Source: Spartobacteria bacterium
Lineage (GTDB): Bacteria; Verrucomicrobiota; Verrucomicrobiia; Chthoniobacterales; UBA10450
Assembly: GCA_003169975.1 (NCBI GenBank)
Contig: PNAA01000041.1
Location: forward strand, 159,706-223,705
Direction: 5' to 3'
DNA length: 64,000 nucleotides
The position numbers and the translations under genes were made by a program. The notes under the pieces are model-generated. The model did no database searches, was not told the origin of the DNA, and saw only the letters and a program-made list of their open reading frames with translations. This document shows positions 46,359-55,971 of the stretch, one piece after another. How positions within the stretch are numbered: the first letter of the stretch is position 1; each line of letters begins with the position of its first letter.

Positions 46359-49010
46359 CTACCCTAACGAGTCGCGCATCCGCTGGAGCTGCTCGAATCG
46401 CTCCGCGAAATCCTGGTTCCGCTGCCGATGTTCAGCCACGACCTCGGGTGGGGCGTTAGCGACGAAGTTCTTGTTCGCCAGTTTCTTCCGCACGGTCACC
46501 AGTTCCGCTTCCGTTTTCGCGATCTCCTTGCCGAGGCGTTCCCGCTCCGCGTCCAAATCAATCAGACCTTTGAGCGGGAGATAAAGCTCGCCCAGCGGAG
46601 TGAGCGCGGTCGGCGTTCCCCTGGCTGGCTGGTAGCTCGCCACAAGATCGAGTCGTTCCGCGATGAGCAGGATGCGCAGGACCGCAGCCTCTTCCTCCGG
46701 CAACGGACGCGATGGTTTGAGAACAAACACAACGCGTTTGTTTGAGGCGATGTGGAAATCCCGGCGCAACCCGCGACCGGCAATGACCGTTTCATATTTC
46801 GCGTTCGCGAATTGCTCGTCGTTAGGCGTAAGGCCGTAGTGTTTCCTAAACCCGTCGTCCAGCGGCTGCGGCCAGCGGGCGAACTGGATCGATTTCGCCC
46901 CTTGGTCGTCCGGCAGGTCGGCGTTAAAGCCGAGCCCGTGCCAGAGTTCCTCGGTGATGAAGGGCAGGAACGGATGAAACAAGCGCAAGGTGTGGCCCAG
47001 AACAAAGTCGATCACCGCGAGCGTGTTTGCTTTCCGCGCGCCTGGCGGTTCCGCATCCGCCATTCCGAGCGCAGCCTTGCTCGCTTCGAGATACCAGTCG
47101 CAATACTCGCTCCAGAAAAAACGGTAGAGCGCCTGCGCGGCTTCGCTGAAATTGTACTCCTCGAGCGCCTGCGTGACCGCGCGGATCGCGGCATCGAGGC
47201 GCAACAGGATCCACTTGTCGTCACTCGTGAGGAGCGCGGGATTGATTTCGCCTTCGGTCTCGCCGCCATGCATCTGGCGGAAGCGCGTCGCATTCCAGAG
47301 CTTGTTCGCGAAGTTGCGGCCTTCCTCGATCTGTTTTTCGTCAAAACGAATGTCCTGACCGCTGGGCGCGATCCGCATCAGGCCAAAGCGCAGGCCGTCG
47401 GCGCCATATTTCGCGATCAGGTCGAGCGGGTCGGGCGAGTTGCCTAACGATTTGCTCATCTTCCGGCCCTGCCCGTCGCGAATCAGGCCGGTGAAGAAGA
47501 CATCCTTGAACGGCGCCTGCCCGGTGTATTCGAGCCCCGCCATGATCATGCGCGCAACCCAGAAAAAGATAATGTCCGGCGCGGTCACGAGGTCGCTGGT
47601 GGGATAAAACTTCGCGCGCGTTGCGTCGTCCATCGTCTCGATGGGCCAGAGCCAGCTCGAGAACCAGGTGTCGAGCACGTCCGGATCCTGGGTCCAGTTT
47701 TCCGGATCCGGCGGCGGCTCGAGGGCGACGTAGATTTTCTCGGGATCGGCTTTGCCGTACCAGACCGGAATGCGATGACCCCACCAGAGCTGGCGGCTGA
47801 TGCACCAATCCTGGATGTTCTCGAGCCAATGCGCGTAGACCGTTTCCCAGCGCTCCGGCCGGAAGCGAATCGCGCTCCCAACCGCCGCGCGGGCTTCCTT
47901 CACTTTCGGGTATTTCAAAAACCACTGCTCGCTCAAGCGCGGCTCGATCGGCACGCCCGCGCGTTCGCTGAATCCGACCGTGCTCTCGTGCGGTTCTTCT
48001 TTCGCGAGCAGCCCGCTTTCGGCGAGCATCTCGGCCGCCTTCTTGCGCGCCACGAAACGATCCAGCCCATTGAGCTCGGACACCTCGGGACAATTGATCG
48101 TGCCGTTCGGGTGCAGCACGTCGATCACCGGCAGGTCATGCCTTTGCCCGATCTCGAAATCGATTTTGTCATGCGCCGGTGTGATCTTGAGGACGCCGGT
48201 GCCGAACGCCGGATCGATCCCTTCGTCGGCCACGACGGGCACTTGCGCGCGATGGAGCGGCCGCCAGACTTTTTTGCCTAACAATGCCCGATAACGTTCA
48301 TCGTCCGGATGAACCGCCAGTCCCACGTCGGCCATGATCGTTTCGGGGCGCGTCGTCGCGACCTCGATGAATCGTCCCGGTTCCTCGACCAACTCATAAC
48401 GCACGTAGTAGAGCGCGTTTTTTTGCGGAGTCGGGATGACCTCCTCATCGGAGAGCGCGGTCAGCGCGACCGGATCCCAGTTCACCATTCGCCGCCCGCG
48501 ATAGATGAGTCCTTTCTGGTAGAGATCGACAAACGTGCGCTGTACGGCGCGCGAGTAGCCCTCGTCCATGGTGAAGCGTTCGCGTGACCAATCACAGGAA
48601 CAGCCGAGCCGTTTCAGTTGCTCGATGATGATGCCGCCGTGTTTTTCCTTCCACTGCCAGACCCGCCTAACGAACTCCTCGCGGCCGAGATCATGGCGGG
48701 TCTTTTTTTCCTCCTTGCGCAACTGCCGCTCGACCACGGTCTGGGTGGCGATGCCGGCGTGGTCGGTTCCCGGCAGCCAGAGGACTTCCCTGCCCAGCAT
48801 TCGCGCCCGCCGGGCGAGGATGTCCTGGATGGTGTTGTTCAAGACGTGGCCGAGGGTGAGGACTCCGGTGACGTTCGGCGGCGGGATAACGATGGAATAG
48901 GCCGGTTTCGGCGAAGCGGGGTCGGCCTGGAAAAAGCCCTCGGCCAGCCAGCGGGCATACCATTTCGCCTCGACCGCCTGCGATTCGTAAGCCTTGGAGA
49001 GTTCGGCCAT
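46359..49010 (-). CDS. valS: Valine-tRNA ligase
   Basis: An 883-residue class I synthetase started at MAELSKAYESQAVEAKWY; a three-residue longer start is also possible. The HIGH motif appears as GVLTLGHVLNN, the KMSKS loop as KMSKSLGNSPDP, and the editing domain (CP1) lies between, containing TRPETIMAD. The C-terminal ~70 residues form the coiled-coil arm (LIDLDAERERLGKEIAKTEAEL). It charges tRNA-Val; a tRNA-Val gene lies at 57739. It ends next to a family-B repeat. Confidence 0.97.
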   Translation of the reverse strand: MAELSKAYESQAVEAKWYARWLAEGFFQADPASPKPAYSIVIPPPNVTGVLTLGHVLNNTIQDILARRARMLGREVLWLPGTDHAGIATQTVVERQLRKEEKKTRHDLGREEFVRRVWQWKEKHGGIIIEQLKRLGCSCDWSRERFTMDEGYSRAVQRTFVDLYQKGLIYRGRRMVNWDPVALTALSDEEVIPTPQKNALYYVRYELVEEPGRFIEVATTRPETIMADVGLAVHPDDERYRALLGKKVWRPLHRAQVPVVADEGIDPAFGTGVLKITPAHDKIDFEIGQRHDLPVIDVLHPNGTINCPEVSELNGLDRFVARKKAAEMLAESGLLAKEEPHESTVGFSERAGVPIEPRLSEQWFLKYPKVKEARAAVGSAIRFRPERWETVYAHWLENIQDWCISRQLWWGHRIPVWYGKADPEKIYVALEPPPDPENWTQDPDVLDTWFSSWLWPIETMDDATRAKFYPTSDLVTAPDIIFFWVARMIMAGLEYTGQAPFKDVFFTGLIRDGQGRKMSKSLGNSPDPLDLIAKYGADGLRFGLMRIAPSGQDIRFDEKQIEEGRNFANKLWNATRFRQMHGGETEGEINPALLTSDDKWILLRLDAAIRAVTQALEEYNFSEAAQALYRFFWSEYCDWYLEASKAALGMADAEPPGARKANTLAVIDFVLGHTLRLFHPFLPFITEELWHGLGFNADLPDDQGAKSIQFARWPQPLDDGFRKHYGLTPNDEQFANAKYETVIAGRGLRRDFHIASNKRVVFVLKPSRPLPEEEAAVLRILLIAERLDLVASYQPARGTPTALTPLGELYLPLKGLIDLDAERERLGKEIAKTEAELVTVRKKLANKNFVANAPPEVVAEHRQRNQDFAERFEQLQRMRDSLG

Positions 49011-49085
49011 GGGGAGCAATCATCGAAGAGCGCGCGACGATTGCAAAACGAAAACACCGCGCGCCGGTGTGCTACTTTCGAGGCG

Positions 49086-49448
49086 ATGGAAAAGGTGAAT
49101 CTCGAGGAAAAGTTCGCGGCGTTCACGGAGCATTGGCGGCCCAAAATCGTCGGTGAACTGAACGGCCAGGAAGTGAAGGTGGTGAAATTCCAGGGGATGT
49201 TCCCGTGGCATCAGCACGAGCGCGAGGATGAACTCTTCCTGGTGTGGCGCGGCCGGATGCGGATCGAATTCCGCGATCGAACGGTCGAATTAAATCCTGG
49301 AGAATTTCTCGTCGTCCCGCATGGCGTCGAGCACCGGACCGCGGCCGATGAAGAGACGGAAGTCGTCCTTTTCGAGCCCGCCGCCACGCGCAACACCGGC
49401 AGCGCGGAAGAGTCGGAGTTCACCGCCCCGGACGACGTGCGAATTTAA
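49086..49448 (+). CDS. Small cupin-domain protein
   Basis: A 120-residue single-cupin protein starting MEKVNLEEKFAAF. Metal-ligand histidines and Glu are in FPWHQHEREDELFLV (first motif) and the second motif is PHGVEHRT. Similar small cupins are common metalloproteins with unassigned activities. It diverges from valS by 75 nt and is followed by a palindromic repeat. Confidence 0.85.
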   Translation: MEKVNLEEKFAAFTEHWRPKIVGELNGQEVKVVKFQGMFPWHQHEREDELFLVWRGRMRIEFRDRTVELNPGEFLVVPHGVEHRTAADEETEVVLFEPAATRNTGSAEESEFTAPDDVRI

Positions 49449-49520
49449 CCGCAGAGGACACAGAGTTCGCAGAGCAGGAATATGATGAGCTTTCCTCTGC
49501 GATCTCTGCGTCCTCTGCCG
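49449..49520. repeat. Intergenic palindromic repeat, family E
   Basis: CCGCAGAGGACACAGAG at left is mirrored by CTCTGCGTCCTCTGCCG at right. It lies between the cupin gene and the amidase gene and would otherwise be read as a false N-terminal extension of the amidase. Confidence 0.7.
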
Positions 49521-49571
49521 TTTTTAACAGCGTGCTTGCGGCGTTGGGACTGCGCCTTCACCTTGCGACGT

Positions 49572-50687
49572 GTGCAGTTACTGAGAATCATCCTGGCCTT
49601 CATCCTCGCGAGCGCGTTCGTTAGTCGCGTCGCGGCCGAGGATTGGAAAGTCATCCGCGCCGACGGCCGCGATTACGTCAGCTTCGCCAACGTCGCACAG
49701 TTTTATCGCTTCCCGCATTACACTCGGGTGAGCCGCAGCGTCTCGTTGCGCGGCGATCGGCGCGGCATTCGCGCGCAAGCCGGGACGAGCGAGTTTTCCA
49801 TCAACGGCGTCCGCTTCTTTAGCGATTATCCGCTCCTCGCCAACCCGGAGGAAAATCTCATTTCGGCGACCGATGTCGCCAAGATCATCGAGCCGGTCCT
49901 GCGACCAAATAAGATCAGCGGCGCAAAAAAAATCGATACCGTGGTGCTCGATCCCGGCCACGGCGGCGACGATAGCGGAACATCCGGTCCGTGGGACAAC
50001 GAAAAAAATTACGCTCTTGATGTCGCCCTGACGGCACGGGAAAATCTTTTGCGCGCCGGTTTCAAGGTAGAAATGACGCGCGTGCGCGACGACAGCGTTT
50101 CACTCGAGGATCGGGTCGCTTTCGCGAATCGATTCTCCAACGCCGTCTTCATCAGCATTCATTTCAACTCCGCCCAAGGCGGCTCCGGCGTGGAAAGCTA
50201 TGCGCTCGCCCCGGAGGGCGTGCCTTCGAACGCCTCGACCGAAAATCATCTCTCCAGTCTCGATACGCAGTGGTATCAGGGGAACGCGCAGGATACGGCC
50301 AACATCGCACTCGCCGCCGCCGTCCATGGCTCGATCCTGTCGCGCGTTTCCGTCTTCGATCGCGGCGTGCGGCACGCGCGCTTCCATGTCCTGCGCGACA
50401 TCAAGATCCCGGCCGTGCTGGTGGAGGCGGGCTTCTTGAATGATCGCATCGAGGGCGCGCACATCGCCACGCCGCAGTATCGGCAACAGCTCGGGCTGGC
50501 GATCGCACAAGCGGTCACGACTTATAATCGCGCGGTCAATTTCCAATCCTCCGGACCAATCATCGTCGCGGCGGCGACCAATCTTCCGCCGCACGCGCAT
50601 TCCATCACCGATTCGTTAGGCGAGGCGGCGCCGAACTGGAGCAACCCGCCCCAGAAGCCTTCCGCGGCGATCCACTCCTCCAATTAG
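49572..50687 (+). CDS. N-acetylmuramoyl-L-alanine amidase (Amidase_3)
   Basis: A 371-residue protein with GTG start giving a signal peptide (IILAFILASAFVSRVAA). An N-terminal ~110-residue copper-amine-oxidase-like/AMIN-type domain precedes the Amidase_3 domain: zinc ligands in VVLDPGHGGDDSGTSG, the second His in FISIHFNSA and the catalytic Glu in PAVLVEAGFLND. It cleaves the amide between MurNAc and the peptide stem in the periplasm during division. The stop abuts the start of murI, so the two cell-wall genes form an operon. Confidence 0.9.
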   Translation: MQLLRIILAFILASAFVSRVAAEDWKVIRADGRDYVSFANVAQFYRFPHYTRVSRSVSLRGDRRGIRAQAGTSEFSINGVRFFSDYPLLANPEENLISATDVAKIIEPVLRPNKISGAKKIDTVVLDPGHGGDDSGTSGPWDNEKNYALDVALTARENLLRAGFKVEMTRVRDDSVSLEDRVAFANRFSNAVFISIHFNSAQGGSGVESYALAPEGVPSNASTENHLSSLDTQWYQGNAQDTANIALAAAVHGSILSRVSVFDRGVRHARFHVLRDIKIPAVLVEAGFLNDRIEGAHIATPQYRQQLGLAIAQAVTTYNRAVNFQSSGPIIVAAATNLPPHAHSITDSLGEAAPNWSNPPQKPSAAIHSSN

Positions 50688-51536
50688 ATGAACCACCCTG
50701 CGCGCGAAACCGGGGCGCCCGCCCGGGAAAAACCAATCGGCGTCTTCGATTCCGGCATCGGCGGGCTGACCGTGGTCCGGGCCCTGCGCGAGCTCTTGCC
50801 TAACGAGACGATTTTTTACCTCGGCGACACCGCCCGCGTCCCTTACGGCGGGAAAAGCGCCGCCACGGTCGAGCGCTACAGTCTCGAGATCGCGGCGCTC
50901 TTGCTCGAGGAAAATTGCAAGACGATCGTCGTCGCCTGCAACACCGCCTCGGCCCTCGCGCTGCCAAAACTCGAAGAGACCGCTCCCGTGCCCGTAATCG
51001 GAGTGATCCAGCCAGGCGCGGAGGCCGCGGTCGCCGCAACCCGCAACCGCCACATCGGGGTCATCGGAACCCGCGCGACGATCAAGAGCGGGGCCTACGA
51101 GCGCGCGATCCTGGCACTCGATCCCGCCGTCCGTGTCTCGGCGCGGGCCTGTCCGCTGTTTGTTCCGCTGATCGAGGAGGGCTGGCTGGAAAGTGAGATC
51201 ACCGATCGCGTCGTTAGGCAATATTTGGATCCGCTGGTCCGGGACGGAATCGATACTCTGGTGCTGGGCTGCACCCATTATCCGCTGCTCCGCGAGGCAA
51301 TCGGGCGTTACCTGGGCGACGCGGTGCAGTTGGTGGACTCGGCGCAGAACTGCGCGACTGCGGTGCGGCAGTTGCTGGACGCGGAAGACCTCCGCGCCGC
51401 CTCGGTGACGGCCGGCGAATTGTCGGTGGCACTAACCGACCCGCCCGATGCCTTTCTCGACGTCGCCCGGGCAGCCTTGCGCCTCGAGATCGGGACGGTG
51501 CAGCTGCGCCAGGTCATTCACCCGGCAAAGAGCTGA
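50688..51536 (+). CDS. murI: Glutamate racemase
   Basis: A 282-residue protein. Catalytic cysteines are in [10 protein letters not shown] and LGCTHYPLL; the N-terminal acidic motif is [13 protein letters not shown]. MurI makes D-glutamate for peptidoglycan in the cytoplasm. The start follows the amidase stop with no gap. The first ~13 residues (to KPIGVF) are a short nonconserved lead. Confidence 0.96.
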   Translation: MNHPARETGAPAREKPIGVFDSGIGGLTVVRALRELLPNETIFYLGDTARVPYGGKSAATVERYSLEIAALLLEENCKTIVVACNTASALALPKLEETAPVPVIGVIQPGAEAAVAATRNRHIGVIGTRATIKSGAYERAILALDPAVRVSARACPLFVPLIEEGWLESEITDRVVRQYLDPLVRDGIDTLVLGCTHYPLLREAIGRYLGDAVQLVDSAQNCATAVRQLLDAEDLRAASVTAGELSVALTDPPDAFLDVARAALRLEIGTVQLRQVIHPAKS

Positions 51537-51592
51537 AGAAAGGCCGCGTTCGTCCCTGGAGGGTCGGGCTCTGTCCCGTCCCCGTTTCAAAC

Positions 51593-51985
51593 TCACTGAG
51601 GAGCATTTCCATCCGCGACTCCGCTTTTTTTGGCAACTCCAGATCTGCTATTGCGCTTCTTCGGCAGACTGGCGACAACGAGATCATAGGAATGATCGAT
51701 CATCCGGAGCAGCTCCGCATCTGGAATCCGGCCACTCAACTCGACCGTGTTCCAATGCTTCTTGTTCATGTGATAGCCGGGCGTGACGTCTTCGTAGCGG
51801 TCGCGCAACTCGAGCGCGAGATCGGGATCGCATTTCAGGTTCACCCGGGACGGAACCGCGTCGAGAGAGGCAAGCGCGAAGATCTTCCCGGCCGCCTTGA
51901 AAACGAGCGTGTCCTCGCCAAAGGGCGTGCCTTCGGTTGCGTCCGGCTTCGTTAGGCAAGATTCGCGGAAGTCTTCGAGGTCCAT
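51593..51985 (-). CDS. MmcQ/YjbR family protein
   Basis: A 130-residue protein with the family's features: ATEGTPFGEDTLVFKAAGKIFAL, then VNLKCDPDLALELRD, then YHMNKKHWNTVEL, and DHSYDLVVASLPKK. It is a small CyaY-like fold, possibly DNA-binding; function is unknown. The C-terminal ~20 residues are basic and specific to this protein. Confidence 0.88.
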   Translation of the reverse strand: MDLEDFRESCLTKPDATEGTPFGEDTLVFKAAGKIFALASLDAVPSRVNLKCDPDLALELRDRYEDVTPGYHMNKKHWNTVELSGRIPDAELLRMIDHSYDLVVASLPKKRNSRSGVAKKSGVADGNAPQ

Positions 51986-52014
51986 GGGTCAGATGTGCTC
52001 GCTCCATTCGGCCC

Positions 52015-52072
52015 GCGCTTCGCACAGCGAAGCGTCTCGATGTAGAAGCCGCCCTCTGGGCGACGCGGGCGT
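52015..52072. repeat. Intergenic repeat related to family D
   Basis: It contains CGCTTCGCACAGCGAAGCG, TGTAGAAGCCG and CCCTCTGGGCG, which are rearranged pieces of the 1298-1377 repeat. It lies between the MmcQ/YjbR gene and glyQS, both on the minus strand. Confidence 0.6.
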
Positions 52073-52104
52073 TGACGCTGCTCCGAGAGAAACTCTCTTT
52101 TTCG

Positions 52105-53466
52105 TTAGGCTATCGCGGCGACCAGCCGCGCGGTCAATTCCCCAATTTTCACCCGTTCCTGCTCCATGCTGTCGCGGTCGCGCAAGGTGACGGTGTCGCG
52201 CAAGCCCGGGTCGCGCTCGCCTAACGTCTCAAAGTCGATCGTGATGCCGAAGGGCGTCCCCGCTTCGTCCTGGCGGCGGTAGCGCCGGCCAATCGCGCCG
52301 GTTTCGTCGTAGAAAACGTTCATGAAAGGGCGGAGCAGCGCCTGCACTGCGCGCGCCTTGGCGACCAGCTCGGGCTGGTTTTTCAAGAGCGGGAAGATGC
52401 CGCACTTGATTGGAGCGATGCGCGGATGAAAGCGCAGCACAATGCGCGTTTCGCTTTTGCCTTTTTCGTCGGTCACGGTCTCCTCGGCGTAGGCTTCGCA
52501 GAGGAGCGCGAGCACGGTGCGATCGACCCCGGCGCTCGGCTCGATGACGTGCGGGATGAAACGCGCCTTGGTCTCCTCGTCGAAATAATCGAGTGTTTTG
52601 CCGCTCGCGGTTTGGTGCTGCGTCAGATCGTAATCGGTGCGGTAGGCGACGCCTTCGAGTTCCTGCATTCCGAAGGGAAACGCGTACTCGATATCGTAGG
52701 TGCCTTTCGAATAAAAGGCGCGGTCGGCGTCCGGCACGGTCAGGACATGCAGCTTATCGCGCCCGATGCCGATGTTTTCGTAAAACTTGAGCCGTTCCTC
52801 GAGCCAGTAATCGAGCAGTTCCATCCCCTGCTCTGGCCGGCAGAAATACTCGAGTTCCATTTGCTCAAACTCGCGCGAACGAAAGATGTAGTTACGCGGG
52901 TTGATCTCGTTCCGAAACGCCTTGCCGATTTGCGCGATGCCGAAGGGCAGCTTCTTGCGCGCCGTATCGAGCACGTTCTTGAACTGCACGAAGATCGATT
53001 GCGCCGTCTCGGGGCGGAGATAGGCAATCGACTCCGGGTCAGCCGACGCCCCCATCTGGGTCGAGAACATAAGGTTGAAGGGCCGCGCCTCGGTCAAATC
53101 CTTGCCACCGCAATTCGGGCATTGTTTGACGCCGCTTTTCTCCGGCAATTGGTCCGCGCGGAGCCGCGCTTTGCAGGTCCGGCAATCAACCATCGGGTCG
53201 CTGAAGGTGTCCTCGTGGCCGCTCGCTTTGAGCACTCCGTGATGGGTCAGGATCGCGCCGTCCATCCCGACGACGTCGTCGCGCTCGCGGACCATCACGC
53301 GCCACCAGTAGTCCTTCAGGTTGCGCTTCAATTCCACCCCGAGCGGGCCGTAATCCCAGACGCCGTTCAGGCCGCCGTAGATTTCGCTCGCCTGGAAAAT
53401 GAATCCGCGCCGCTTGCAGAGGCTGACGATCCTTTCCATGCGCTGGGTATCGCTAGGACTGCTCAT
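52105..53466 (-). CDS. glyQS: Glycine-tRNA ligase (single-chain, dimeric type)
   Basis: A 453-residue class II synthetase. It begins with the GGLNGVWDYGPLGVELKRN motif; a four-Cys zinc site is formed by CRTCKARL and CPNCGGKDL. Motif 2 (RNEINPRNYIFRSREFEQMELE) and motif 3 (EPSAGVDRTVLALL) are intact, and an anticodon-binding domain follows. It is the eukaryote/archaea-like alpha2 GlyRS found in many bacteria. It pairs functionally with the tRNA-Gly at 3486. The TAA stop lies in a CGTTAGGC copy. Confidence 0.95.
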   Translation of the reverse strand: MSSPSDTQRMERIVSLCKRRGFIFQASEIYGGLNGVWDYGPLGVELKRNLKDYWWRVMVRERDDVVGMDGAILTHHGVLKASGHEDTFSDPMVDCRTCKARLRADQLPEKSGVKQCPNCGGKDLTEARPFNLMFSTQMGASADPESIAYLRPETAQSIFVQFKNVLDTARKKLPFGIAQIGKAFRNEINPRNYIFRSREFEQMELEYFCRPEQGMELLDYWLEERLKFYENIGIGRDKLHVLTVPDADRAFYSKGTYDIEYAFPFGMQELEGVAYRTDYDLTQHQTASGKTLDYFDEETKARFIPHVIEPSAGVDRTVLALLCEAYAEETVTDEKGKSETRIVLRFHPRIAPIKCGIFPLLKNQPELVAKARAVQALLRPFMNVFYDETGAIGRRYRRQDEAGTPFGITIDFETLGERDPGLRDTVTLRDRDSMEQERVKIGELTARLVAAIA

Positions 53467-53480
53467 AAGAAGAATTTTGA

Positions 53481-53540
53481 CCGCGGATTACGCCGATCGG
53501 CGCGGATATTCATCCGTGAAATCCGCATAATCCGTGGTTA
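53481..53540. repeat. Intergenic palindromic repeat, family F
   Basis: CCGCGGATTACGCCGATCGG and TCCGTGAAATCCGCATAATCCG form the inverted halves of a widespread ATCCGCG-type repeat. It lies between glyQS and an OsmC gene on the same strand. Confidence 0.6.
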
Positions 53541-53554
53541 AGAAGATCGAGGAC

Positions 53555-54001
53555 TTAGTGCGCTACCGTCACCTCGGTTTTGACCGAGTTGGCGATGAAA
53601 CAATTCTCGTGGGCGAAATGGTGCATCTCCTCGATATCTTTCGCAGTCGGCTGGTTGTCACCGGAGAAAGTTAGTTTTGGGTGCAATTCGACCCGCGTGA
53701 TGGCCAGTTTGCCGTCGGCGTTTTTCTCCATGTGGCCGACCGCTTCATCCACGTATTCGTCGAGCATGAATTTCTTCTTACAGGCCACCGCAAGGAAAGT
53801 GAGCATGTGGCAGCTGGAGAGCGAGGCGACAAACGCCTCCTCGGGGTCGACCAGCTTCGGGTTGCCGAGGTAAACCGGCGCGGCCGTCGCGTCCATTTCG
53901 TGGCCGCCGTCGAAGCTCCAAGTGTGATCGCGATTGTAGGTCTTGTATTCGAAATCGGGCGTAGCGCGCTTCCAGGCGAGGGTCATTTTGTGTTCGGACA
54001 T
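53555..54001 (-). CDS. OsmC family protein (second copy type)
   Basis: A 148-residue protein started at MSEHKMTLAWKR. Cysteines are at FVASLSSCHMLTFL and HENCFIANSVKTEV, the OsmC pair. It belongs to a longer OsmC subgroup than the 1394-1801 protein. It probably reduces organic peroxides in the cytoplasm. It diverges from pilT. Confidence 0.88.
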   Translation of the reverse strand: MSEHKMTLAWKRATPDFEYKTYNRDHTWSFDGGHEMDATAAPVYLGNPKLVDPEEAFVASLSSCHMLTFLAVACKKKFMLDEYVDEAVGHMEKNADGKLAITRVELHPKLTFSGDNQPTAKDIEEMHHFAHENCFIANSVKTEVTVAH

Positions 54002-54135
54002 GCCTCTAGATATGCGCCGGACCGCAATTCGCAAGCGGCCGTGATTCCGTCCCTCGGTGGAACAAATCTTGCACTAAGGAAGGCGCTGGAACGCCTCCCG
54101 GGCAGGCAAAGCTGCCCGCGGCCAGCCGGCTAGAA

Positions 54136-55287
54136 ATGACCAACGAAGATCTGCAAGCACTCCTGACCGCCATGCTGGGAACCGGCGAGGGCGTGTCCGA
54201 CTGCCTTTTTATCAACGGGAAACCGCCGCTCGTCGAGCGCCACGGCGCCTTGCACGAACTCCCGATGGAGGAGGCGGGTGCGACCTTGCAGCCCGCGCAC
54301 ATCGACGCGATGTCCGAACTGCTCATCGCCGGGAGCGAACGGTTGCGCTCGGACCTGGACACGACCGGCTCCTGCGACGCCAGCTATTCGCTCGGAACGG
54401 CGGCGCGCTTTCGCGTCAACATTTACCGCCAGAATGGCCAGATCGGAATCGTCATGCGCAAGTTGCAATCGGCCGTGCCGACGATCGAGTCGTTAGGCCT
54501 GCCGCCGATCTTCAACGAAATCGTCAAGGAAAAGCATGGGATTATCTTCGTCACCGGCAGCACCGGCAGCGGCAAGACAACCACCCAGGCGGCGATGTTA
54601 AACGAGCTCAACCAAACCCAACAGGTGCACATCGTCACGCTCGAGGATCCGATCGAATTCCTCCATCCGCACGACAAGGCGGTCTTCAGTCAGCGCGAAT
54701 TGGGAAAGGATTTTCCCGATTTTGCCACTGGCCTACGCGCGGCCATGCGCCAGGCGCCCAAAGTGATCCTGATCGGTGAAATCCGCGACCGGGAAACGAT
54801 GGAGATCGCTCTCACGGCCTCGGAAACAGGTCACCTCGTCTTCTGCACCCTGCACACCATCAACGCCGGCCAGAGCATTAATCGCATCCTCGGCCTCTTC
54901 ACCACCGACGAGGAAAAACAAGTGCGCGAACGGCTGGCCGATACGCTGCGCTTCGTCGTCAGTCAGCGCCTCGTGAACAAGCTCGCGGGCGGTCGCCTTC
55001 TCGTCACCGAGATCATGGGCAGCAGCCTGCGCACCCGCGAAACGCTGCTCTACGGCGAAGGCGAAAACCGCACCTTCCAGGAGATCATCGAAGCGGGCAG
55101 CACGCTGGGCTGGCACAGCTTCGATCAATCTCTCATGCGCGCCTTTGAGGACGATCTGATTTCCGAAGAAACCGCGCTCCTTTTCTGTACCCACAAAAAC
55201 AAAATGCGCCGCGATCTCGAGATGGCGAAAAAAATGCGTTACCCGGTCGACGAAGAGCCATCCGGCTTAAAAATGGCCTCTCTCTAA
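54136..55287 (+). CDS. pilT: PilT-type pilus retraction ATPase
   Basis: A 383-residue secretion ATPase. Walker A is FVTGSTGSGKTTTQ, the Asp box lies in HIVTLEDPIEFLH, Walker B in VILIGEIRDRETM and the His box in TGHLVFCTLHTIN. The N-terminal ~100 residues are the PilT PAS-like domain with LFINGKPPLVERHG. PilT depolymerises type IV pili and powers twitching and DNA uptake. It is separated from the pilMNOP-like set by ~11 kb. It is followed 8 nt later by a response regulator. A SLG codon triplet carries a CGTTAGGC copy. Confidence 0.92.
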   Translation: MTNEDLQALLTAMLGTGEGVSDCLFINGKPPLVERHGALHELPMEEAGATLQPAHIDAMSELLIAGSERLRSDLDTTGSCDASYSLGTAARFRVNIYRQNGQIGIVMRKLQSAVPTIESLGLPPIFNEIVKEKHGIIFVTGSTGSGKTTTQAAMLNELNQTQQVHIVTLEDPIEFLHPHDKAVFSQRELGKDFPDFATGLRAAMRQAPKVILIGEIRDRETMEIALTASETGHLVFCTLHTINAGQSINRILGLFTTDEEKQVRERLADTLRFVVSQRLVNKLAGGRLLVTEIMGSSLRTRETLLYGEGENRTFQEIIEAGSTLGWHSFDQSLMRAFEDDLISEETALLFCTHKNKMRRDLEMAKKMRYPVDEEPSGLKMASL

Positions 55288-55295
55288 GTATCAAC

Positions 55296-55910
55296 ATGAA
55301 CACCTCCGACAATGACGACCGTTCCCGGCAGGAACTCCGCCTCGCCCAACTCGAAATCAAAGTTCTACGCGAGCAATTGCTCAAGTCGGCCCAGGAAGCG
55401 CAGCGGGCCCGGGACGAGTTGGAGGAATTGACGAAGGAAATTGCGCCGAGCGCGCACGAAAAGTCCGTCATCGTCCCGATGACCCCAAAAGAATCGACCA
55501 CGCCGCATGCATCACCATCCGCCCCCCTGCGCAACGGGAGGCCGCGGGTCCTCTATGTCGAGGACAGCGAGCCAAACTTCCGCCTGATCGAGAACGTGCT
55601 GAAGGATCGCCCCGGGACCGATCTCGTTTGGGCCGAGACCGGCGAGCGAGGCCTCGAAATGGCCCGCGAACAAGCGCCGCACCTCGTTCTCCTCGACCTC
55701 GACCTGCCCGACATCCATGGCAGCCAGGTGCTCGAGCGCCTCCAAGCGCAGCCCGCCACGGCGACCATGCCCGTCATCGTGATCAGTGCCGATGCCACGC
55801 CGAGCCAAATCGAGCGGATGCTTTCGGCGGGCGCGCGCAATTACCTGACCAAGCCGTTCAATATTCGCCGCTTCCTCTGCATGTTCGACGAGATCTTCGC
55901 CGGCACCTGA
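55296..55910 (+). CDS. Response regulator with N-terminal coiled coil
   Basis: A 204-residue protein. The first ~50 residues form a coiled coil (ELRLAQLEIKVLREQLLKS). A Ser/Pro linker is followed by a receiver domain (~84-202) with the acidic pair in LYVEDSEPN, the phospho-acceptor Asp in LVLLDLDLPD and the Lys in NYLTKPF. There is no output domain, so it acts by protein contact. Operon position after pilT suggests control of pilus retraction; this is inference. Confidence 0.88.
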   Translation: MNTSDNDDRSRQELRLAQLEIKVLREQLLKSAQEAQRARDELEELTKEIAPSAHEKSVIVPMTPKESTTPHASPSAPLRNGRPRVLYVEDSEPNFRLIENVLKDRPGTDLVWAETGERGLEMAREQAPHLVLLDLDLPDIHGSQVLERLQAQPATATMPVIVISADATPSQIERMLSAGARNYLTKPFNIRRFLCMFDEIFAGT

Positions 55911-55971
55911 GGAGCGAGGCGAGCGAACTTTATTTGCCGCCGCGCCCCGCTAAGCCGATGGTGCGCCACCG